Source: Corynebacterium sp. sy039
GTDB taxonomy: Bacteria; Actinomycetota; Actinomycetes; Mycobacteriales; Mycobacteriaceae
DNA: 64,000 bases
Assembly (NCBI RefSeq): GCF_007904105.1
Contig: NZ_CP042325.1
Location: 1,488,001-1,552,000, forward strand
Reading direction: 5' to 3'
The notes below the pieces were generated by a model. That model saw nothing but the letters and a program-made list of their open reading frames with translations, did no database searches and was not told the origin of the DNA. Positions within the stretch are counted from its first letter, which is position 1. Each line of letters starts with the position of its first letter. Shown piece after piece: positions 58,830 to 64,000 of this stretch. The position numbers and the translations under genes were made by a program.

Positions 58830-59366
58830 TTATATGCCAAGAACTGTATTATTCATGCTCAAGGGTAGTTTTTGGGCGCAGCAACGAAATTTCTCTCGAT
58901 TATGACGTGCATCAACCAAAGCATCATGATTGCCTGATGGGGTATGCGGTAATGGGGGTTTTCCTGCCATTTCCCAATACTGCTTGAGTTCATGAGTATA
59001 ACGCGGGATAAACGATGGCAAACCAGACATATCACCCCATAATTGTGCTAAAACAACATGATCATAGGCGCCCACCCATGCCCATAGTTGCACTGGGGAT
59101 GATGCAGCAGCTCCCCCTGTAGCTACTCCTGTTCGGAAAAATTCAATAAGATCCTGACGAATTGTGTGGAGATCACGCCACGCTGGGTCGGAGGGATTGG
59201 GCAACTTATCCAGCACATTATCTCGTACCCACTTATTAGCTTTTGCGTGATTTGCCTGGGTAGACACTGCGTAGTATTCTCGGCCGTCTTCTGCAACGAC
59301 ACCAATGGACACCAGCTCAATAGTGTGTCCATCTTCAATAAACTCTGTGTCATAAAAATAACGCAT
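58830..59366 (-). CDS. 3'-5' exoribonuclease (Rv2179c family)
   Basis: A 178-residue DEDD nuclease. The Asp/Glu pair lies in FYDTEFIEDG near the N-terminus, the second Asp in GAYDHVVLAQLWG, and the last His/Asp motif in NHDALVDARHN. M. tuberculosis Rv2179c, next to aroG as here, is a 3' exoribonuclease acting on single-stranded overhangs. It follows a 59-residue membrane protein by 13 bases. Confidence 0.9.
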   Translation of the reverse strand: MRYFYDTEFIEDGHTIELVSIGVVAEDGREYYAVSTQANHAKANKWVRDNVLDKLPNPSDPAWRDLHTIRQDLIEFFRTGVATGGAAASSPVQLWAWVGAYDHVVLAQLWGDMSGLPSFIPRYTHELKQYWEMAGKPPLPHTPSGNHDALVDARHNREKFRCCAQKLPLSMNNTVLGI

Positions 59367-59379
59367 TACGACGACCTAC

Positions 59380-59559
59380 CTAGCGTTGTCTAGTTGAAGG
59401 ATCATGATACACACTATATTCTTTGCGCACTGGCAAAAATAGCAATAAAGCAATAGCTATGCAGAAAAACGGTGCTACTACTTCTCCATATATATCCAAA
59501 GCTGCCAGAATGATGTAAAGCACCAATAATGCAGCAGCTGCTATCACTCTTTTACGCAT
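59380..59559 (-). CDS. Small two-helix membrane protein (59 residues)
   Basis: An open frame with ATG at 59559 and TAG at 59380. It encodes a basic N-terminus (MRKRVIAAAALLVLYIILAA), an acidic turn (LDIYGEVVAP), a second helix (FFCIAIALLLFLPV) and a charged C-terminus (RKEYSVYHDPSTRQR). It packs 11 bases after the acyltransferase stop and 13 before the exoribonuclease start, filling the only space between them, which supports expression as part of the operon. No strong ribosome site precedes the ATG. Function unknown. Confidence 0.65.
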   Translation of the reverse strand: MRKRVIAAAALLVLYIILAALDIYGEVVAPFFCIAIALLLFLPVRKEYSVYHDPSTRQR

Positions 59560-59570
59560 AATTGTTCAGT

Positions 59571-60635
59571 TTAGGCGTTTGGAATGGTTTTTGGGTAGTT
59601 TCGCACTGGTAATGCTGGAGGTTTAATTGTCCACCCGATAACAGGGACTTTGCTGAGCCAATGCATGACCACACCGCCGCCAAAGGCAACTACAGTGCAT
59701 AGCACGATCCAAAAATATGTACTGTCGACGAGATTATCTGCTTCTAAACTAAAAGCAAAACCACGATAACGGAAGAGAAAACCAAAGACCAAGGTAAGAG
59801 CCAGCTGGTGTCCTAGATACACCACCAACGTATTGCGCCCGACGAATTGAACACAGGTACTGAGCACCGGTACTTTGCTCAATAAAACTGAAAGGGCAAT
59901 TGCACTTGGGATAAACAAAATCGTCTGGATAATCTGCTGACTAAAACCGCCATAGACGATGTCGTTCCAACCAAGAACAATGCCGAGAGCAAGGCTTGCA
60001 AGTGCAATGCCGATCCCAGAAATACTCAATGCAGTAGCAGCGTAGCGCTCGATAATTGGGCGCAGATAAACACCTAGAAGAAATACTGCGAGATAACTGA
60101 AATTAGCGATTATCGGTAAGAGAGAAGACTGCTCATTAACGATGGCATAGTATTCCACAATGCTGGGGGTGATGATTGCACAGATCAGTAGCACAATTTT
60201 GCCTTTGCGCTGTAAATGCTTACTAGCGCATAGGATGAATGTATAAATGGCTAGTGCATAAAGAAACCAGTAGGTATTTTGCCCGCACAGGATATGCCAT
60301 ATATAAAAAAATAATGAAGGCATCTCGTTGCCCATGCCATAGTGCATCTCTTGTTGTTTTGTCCACAGTTCCACAGGTGCCCAAATGAAATAGGGAACGA
60401 GAAGAAACCATAGGCGTTTTCGTATGACTTCCCCAAGAGTCATACCGAGTGCTTTGCGTGCAAAAAAACCAGCAACAAGAAAGAATACTGGCATTCTCAG
60501 CAAACCAAATAACCCGTTGTAATAAAAAAGTTGGGTTTGGGCTCCATTGGGAACAGCTAACGTCACGTGTAAGATGACGACTCCAAAAATAGATAGCCCA
60601 CGAGCAATATCAGGCCATGCTAACCGTTGCGCCAT
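59571..60635 (-). CDS. Acyltransferase 3 family membrane protein
   Basis: A 354-residue protein with about ten helices of the acyltransferase_3 (OafA/YrhL) type. The opening RLAWPDIARGLSIFGVVILHVTL holds the family Asp/Arg and His motif, and RNTLVVYLGHQ lies near the end. Such enzymes O-acylate cell-surface sugars or lipids. The acceptor is unknown; neighbouring envelope genes suggest a surface glycolipid. It is likely first in an operon with the 59-residue protein and the exoribonuclease. Confidence 0.85.
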   Translation of the reverse strand: MAQRLAWPDIARGLSIFGVVILHVTLAVPNGAQTQLFYYNGLFGLLRMPVFFLVAGFFARKALGMTLGEVIRKRLWFLLVPYFIWAPVELWTKQQEMHYGMGNEMPSLFFYIWHILCGQNTYWFLYALAIYTFILCASKHLQRKGKIVLLICAIITPSIVEYYAIVNEQSSLLPIIANFSYLAVFLLGVYLRPIIERYAATALSISGIGIALASLALGIVLGWNDIVYGGFSQQIIQTILFIPSAIALSVLLSKVPVLSTCVQFVGRNTLVVYLGHQLALTLVFGFLFRYRGFAFSLEADNLVDSTYFWIVLCTVVAFGGGVVMHWLSKVPVIGWTIKPPALPVRNYPKTIPNA

Positions 60636-60731
60636 ATTTTCCCTCTGGTTTTTCTTTACTGTCCACTGTTAAAAGTTCAGCGTACAGAATCTGAGAAAAT
60701 CAGAAAAGAAAGGTAAACATTAGTTACGAGA

Positions 60732-61463
60732 TTATGGCTGTGCTTCCTCAGGATAGCCTTGTCCTGCCTCTAATGATTTTTTCACATCAGCTGCATAAAC
60801 GTCGACATAGGTTTGCCCACTTAACTTGGCCAGAGCAGCCATGAAATGATCAGTAAGACCACGTATTGCTTCATAACTATTAGGATCCACGCCAGCGTTA
60901 CGCACATATTCATGCGGGTCAATAGGATCGCCTACTTTAATATGCACTTTACGAGGACGCGGAATCCACGACCCAATAGGATTAACCTCACGAGTACCAA
61001 ACATCGCTACAGGAATAATTTTATCGCCTGTCGTTAACGCAACTCGAGCAATACCAGTTTTTCCCTTATAAAGCCGACCATCAGGTGAACGAGTCCCCTC
61101 AGGATAAATCCCAAAAAGCTCCCCTTTATTCAAGACATCCTGTGCAGCTTCGAGTAATGCCTGCCCTGCATCTGAGGCAGAACGATCCAAGGGAACCTGA
61201 CCAACACCACTAAAAAACCATTTCTGAATTGCCCCAACAACGCCTGGAGTGGTGAAGTATTCTTTTTTCGCTGGAAAAATGATCTGACGTGGGCACAACA
61301 ACGGCAGATAAAAAGAATCCATAACAGCTTGATGGTTAGATACAAGGATCGCAGAACCATGTGCAGGTATTTTTTCCTTACCTTCCATAGTCGGACGGTT
61401 ATATATATGCAGCAATGGACCGACAACAATATGTTTTAAGAACCAATAAAGTTTGTTCTGCAT
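60732..61463 (-). CDS. 1-acyl-glycerol-3-phosphate acyltransferase (PlsC family)
   Basis: A 243-residue enzyme of phospholipid synthesis, converting lysophosphatidate to phosphatidate. Block I is SNHQAVMDSF (HX4D-type, here NHQAVMD), block III FGIYPEGTRSPDG, block IV VPVAMFGTREVN-like. A hydrophobic N-terminal segment suggests membrane association. It lies between glk and the acyltransferase_3 gene, on the same strand. Confidence 0.87.
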   Translation of the reverse strand: MQNKLYWFLKHIVVGPLLHIYNRPTMEGKEKIPAHGSAILVSNHQAVMDSFYLPLLCPRQIIFPAKKEYFTTPGVVGAIQKWFFSGVGQVPLDRSASDAGQALLEAAQDVLNKGELFGIYPEGTRSPDGRLYKGKTGIARVALTTGDKIIPVAMFGTREVNPIGSWIPRPRKVHIKVGDPIDPHEYVRNAGVDPNSYEAIRGLTDHFMAALAKLSGQTYVDVYAADVKKSLEAGQGYPEEAQP

Positions 61464-61552
61464 CGCCTTATATCCTTACCAATCTATGCCATCTACTGCT
61501 ATCTACAGCGTTATACTGCCCAACTCGTTCCGCATGGAAAACGTGACAGGAG

Positions 61553-62509
61553 TTAAGAAAGTTGACGTTTTCTAGCCAAATCTGCGACCCCAATCATACC
61601 AGCTTCATCTCCTAATGTAGCGCAACTAATCTCAGGAACTGGTCGATAGCCCGAACCAACAATGTTCTGCACACAATACTCACGTGCCGCATCCAAATAT
61701 AATTCAGCACCACCAGAAACCCCACCACCAATGAGAATCAACTCTGGATCCAAAATATCCACTACTGTGGATAGCGCATGACCTAACCAACGCGCAAAAT
61801 CAGCCACTACCTGCTGCGCCAACTCATCACCATTGTGAGCTGCTAGCATAATTGCTTTTCCAGTTAAACAGCCGTCGACGCCAAGCTGGAGCAAAGAAGA
61901 GTCATGGTCTGTGTGCGCCAATAGTTCTTTAGCTGTTTCCACCAAAGCAGTACCCGAACAATAACGCTCCAAGCAGCCCCTTTTACCACAAGCGCATTTT
62001 CTTCCCTGCGGAACTACACATATATGCCCAAACTCCGGTGCTGTTCCAAACGCGCCACGATAAATTTCCCCATCAATCATCAGTGTGGCGCCAATACCTG
62101 TTCCAAGTGCAAAGAATACCCAGTTCTTATGTTGCTGTGCGCCGCCAAAGGCATATTCTCCCCAGGCCGCAGCATTAGCGTCGTGTTCTAGGATCACTGG
62201 CACCTGCAATAATTCTTCTAGCTGGGCGCGCACAGGTTGATTTCGCCAGGAAAGGTGAGGAGCAAATCGAACAGTTTCGCATTCGGGATCCAAAAAACCA
62301 GCGACGGCTACCCCTACCCCTGCCACAGAATACGAACGATCAAAATAGGTGACAAGTTCTTTTATCCCTCGCTCTAGTCCACTTTGAGTCCGCGGAGTAG
62401 GAATTGATTGAGTATCCAGTATTTTTCCTGATTCTGCCACAACTGCAGCACGCATATTCGTACCGCCGATATCAAAGCCAACAGTAACCGTCGGAGCGCT
62501 TAAAGACAT
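61553..62509 (-). CDS. glk: Glucokinase (ROK family)
   Basis: ATP-dependent glucose phosphorylation. The 318-residue ROK protein shows FDIGGTNMRAAVV for ATP, EHDANAAAWGE with the catalytic Asp, GTGIGATL, and the zinc signature CACGKRGCLERYCSG. ATG at 62509 is used; a GTG three codons earlier is possible. ROK proteins also include repressors, but no DNA-binding domain is present. It is divergent from the transporter gene, with 191 bases between starts. Confidence 0.9.
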   Translation of the reverse strand: MSLSAPTVTVGFDIGGTNMRAAVVAESGKILDTQSIPTPRTQSGLERGIKELVTYFDRSYSVAGVGVAVAGFLDPECETVRFAPHLSWRNQPVRAQLEELLQVPVILEHDANAAAWGEYAFGGAQQHKNWVFFALGTGIGATLMIDGEIYRGAFGTAPEFGHICVVPQGRKCACGKRGCLERYCSGTALVETAKELLAHTDHDSSLLQLGVDGCLTGKAIMLAAHNGDELAQQVVADFARWLGHALSTVVDILDPELILIGGGVSGGAELYLDAAREYCVQNIVGSGYRPVPEISCATLGDEAGMIGVADLARKRQLS

Positions 62510-62700
62510 AAACTGCACGTCTCACTTTTAAGGTTGTAAATTTAAGATAACCCCTTAATTATAACTGTGTCTGGCTTATGCGTGTATAACCATCCTCCTC
62601 CAAGGCACACTGATCCTAGTACCCCTATCTTGCGTCGGTTAGATTCACCGTGTACCTTGCTGTTATTCACTAGATTTCTGTCGATCGAAAGGCACGCACT

Positions 62701-64000
62701 ATGTCTAGCCCACTTTCCACGAACGCTAGTAGCGCACAAAACACTGAAAAAACTCATACTATTCGCACAATTATTGCTGCCTCGAGCGGCAACTTAGTGG
62801 AATGGTTTGATTTCTATATTTACGCCTTTTTCAGTGTGTATTTCGCAGAAAAATTCTTCACCGGAACTGGAGAAACCGGTGCGTTGTTTAAGTCTGCCGG
62901 CATCTTGTTCGTTGGTTTCCTCATGCGCCCCATTGGCGGCTATATCTTTGGACGCATTGCGGATCGACGTGGACGCAAAACCTCTATGCTCATCGCTATT
63001 ATCTCCATGTGCCTGGGGTCATTACTCATGGCTGTCCTCCCCACGGCAGAAAGCGTCGGCGCCTTAGCACCATTTTTATTGCTACTGGTACGGTGTTTCC
63101 AAGGCATTTCCGTCGGTGGTGAATATGGATCTACCGCTACCTATATGTCTGAAGTAGCTACTCCTGAGCGTCGTGGGTTTTATTCCAGCTTTCAATATGT
63201 GACGCTCATTGGTGGACAACTACTTGCCAGCCTGCTAGCTGTGATCATGACCATTTTCCTCTCCGAAGAACAAATTTCAGGCGGTTGGTGGCGCCTGCCA
63301 TTCGTCATCGGTGCCCTTGCCGGTTTAGTGGCGTTATGGTTACGGTCCCATCTGCATGAAACCACATCTTCCGAAGAAAGAAATGAAAAAGGCGCTGGAA
63401 CGTTCCGTGAAGTTTTGGCTCATCCACGAGCTTTTTGGGTAGTTCTTGGTTTTACAGCAATCGGTTCTCTTACCTTCTATTCGTTTAGCACATACATCCA
63501 GAAACATCTGATTAACACTGTTGGGTATAGCAAGTCTGACGTAGCTAAAGTCATGACTCTGTGCTTACTGGTTTTCGTTATCTTCCAACCATTAATCGGT
63601 ATGCTCTCCGATAAGATCGGACGAAAAAATTGCATGCTGATTTACGTTATCAGCATGATTATTATTCCGGTGCCATTCTTTAGCCTCATCAACAACCAAA
63701 ATTCTCTGATTATCAGTGGATTTTTGATGCTTATCCCATTATTCTTCCTGAGCTTCTATACCTCGATCTCAGGTATCGTCAAAGCGGAAATGTTCCCTAC
63801 GTATATTCGTGGTCTGGGAGTTGGTTTTACCTACGCCATCGGCAATTCCCTCTTTGGTGGTTCTGCAGAATACGTTGCACTGGGCATGAAAGATGCTGGC
63901 ATCGGTCAACTATTCCCTTGGTATATTGTTGCCATGGCCGTTCTAGGACTCATCGCGGTGTCCTTCATGCATGATAACCGCACCCACTCCACGATCGACA
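62701..64000 (+). CDS. kgtP: Alpha-ketoglutarate/dicarboxylate:H+ symporter (KgtP-like MFS), incomplete
   Basis: Reads from the ATG at 62701 for 433 codons with no stop before the window end. The first helix SSGNLVEWFDFYIYAF, the loop GFLMRPIGGYIFGRIADRRGRK, QGISVGGEYGSTATYMSE and the late GIVKAEMFPTYIRGLGVG follow E. coli KgtP throughout. Twelve helices are present. AAAGG lies eight bases before the start. The MHS family also includes proline and shikimate carriers, but the similarity to KgtP is strong by inspection. The C-terminus is off the window. Confidence 0.9.
   Translation, partial: MSSPLSTNASSAQNTEKTHTIRTIIAASSGNLVEWFDFYIYAFFSVYFAEKFFTGTGETGALFKSAGILFVGFLMRPIGGYIFGRIADRRGRKTSMLIAIISMCLGSLLMAVLPTAESVGALAPFLLLLVRCFQGISVGGEYGSTATYMSEVATPERRGFYSSFQYVTLIGGQLLASLLAVIMTIFLSEEQISGGWWRLPFVIGALAGLVALWLRSHLHETTSSEERNEKGAGTFREVLAHPRAFWVVLGFTAIGSLTFYSFSTYIQKHLINTVGYSKSDVAKVMTLCLLVFVIFQPLIGMLSDKIGRKNCMLIYVISMIIIPVPFFSLINNQNSLIISGFLMLIPLFFLSFYTSISGIVKAEMFPTYIRGLGVGFTYAIGNSLFGGSAEYVALGMKDAGIGQLFPWYIVAMAVLGLIAVSFMHDNRTHSTID

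Overview
This window is a chromosomal segment of a Corynebacterium. The gene families and their order match the division and cell-wall region of that genus: mraZ, rsmH, ftsL-like, ftsI, murE, murF, mraY, murD, ftsW, murG, murC, ftsQ, ftsZ, pgeF, sepF, yggT, wag31 and ileS, with no ftsA. Near it lie mycolate-group marker genes: the lipomannan mannosyltransferases mptA and mptC, the PASTA kinase pknL next to an Rv2175c-type gene, class II aroG and an Rv2179c-type exoribonuclease. Base composition looks moderate, in the style of C. diphtheriae or C. kutscheri rather than the GC-rich species. The species is an inference. I see no insertion sequence, prophage, CRISPR array, tRNA or rRNA.

Layout. 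(1) 1-9.1 kb: glycogen debranching (glgX), an exonuclease-BRCT protein, an unrecognised protein, a small alarmone synthetase (relS type), an S4 RNA-binding protein, a small membrane protein, a YigZ protein, ilvA, and a membrane-anchored endonuclease/phosphatase-family protein. (2) 9.1-23.6 kb: replicative polymerase dnaE, a RarD permease, an anchored hypothetical, rluD, lspA, two lipoproteins, L-asparaginase, dinB, an AnsP-like permease, and convergent gntK/gntP. (3) 23.7-47.3 kb: a long minus-strand block from mraZ down to ileS, covering peptidoglycan precursor synthesis, septum formation and polar growth, and ending in a T-box-controlled isoleucyl-tRNA synthetase. (4) 47.8-64 kb: a DUF3040 protein, a HEPN-type protein, a GNAT acetyltransferase, metF, a prenyl diphosphate synthase with mptA, an Rv2175c homologue, pknL-mptC, aroG, an exoribonuclease, a 59-residue membrane protein, two acyltransferases, a ROK glucokinase, and a kgtP-type transporter cut by the window end.

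How the parts work together. MurC/D/E/F, MraY and MurG make lipid II. FtsW and FtsI polymerise and cross-link it at the FtsZ/SepF ring, and Wag31 directs growth at the poles. PknL carries five extracellular PASTA repeats and sits among mannosyltransferase genes. Prenyl diphosphate synthesis plausibly feeds the lipid carriers used by MraY, MurG and the Mpt enzymes.

The most informative non-coding signals are these. The ileS leader is an actinobacterial T-box with two alternative ways to hide the Shine-Dalgarno. Upstream of mraZ is a three-copy TGGGN operator in 10-bp phase, with a second, oppositely oriented pair about 300 bp further upstream beside a bidirectional terminator. Ordered 11-bp repeats lie between dnaE and rarD, and a palindrome lies between ilvA and its divergent neighbour. 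No wholly new system is evident. The best leads are the ileS leader folding, the second MraZ-like site, the apparent lack of yggS between pgeF and sepF, and several small or unrecognised proteins.
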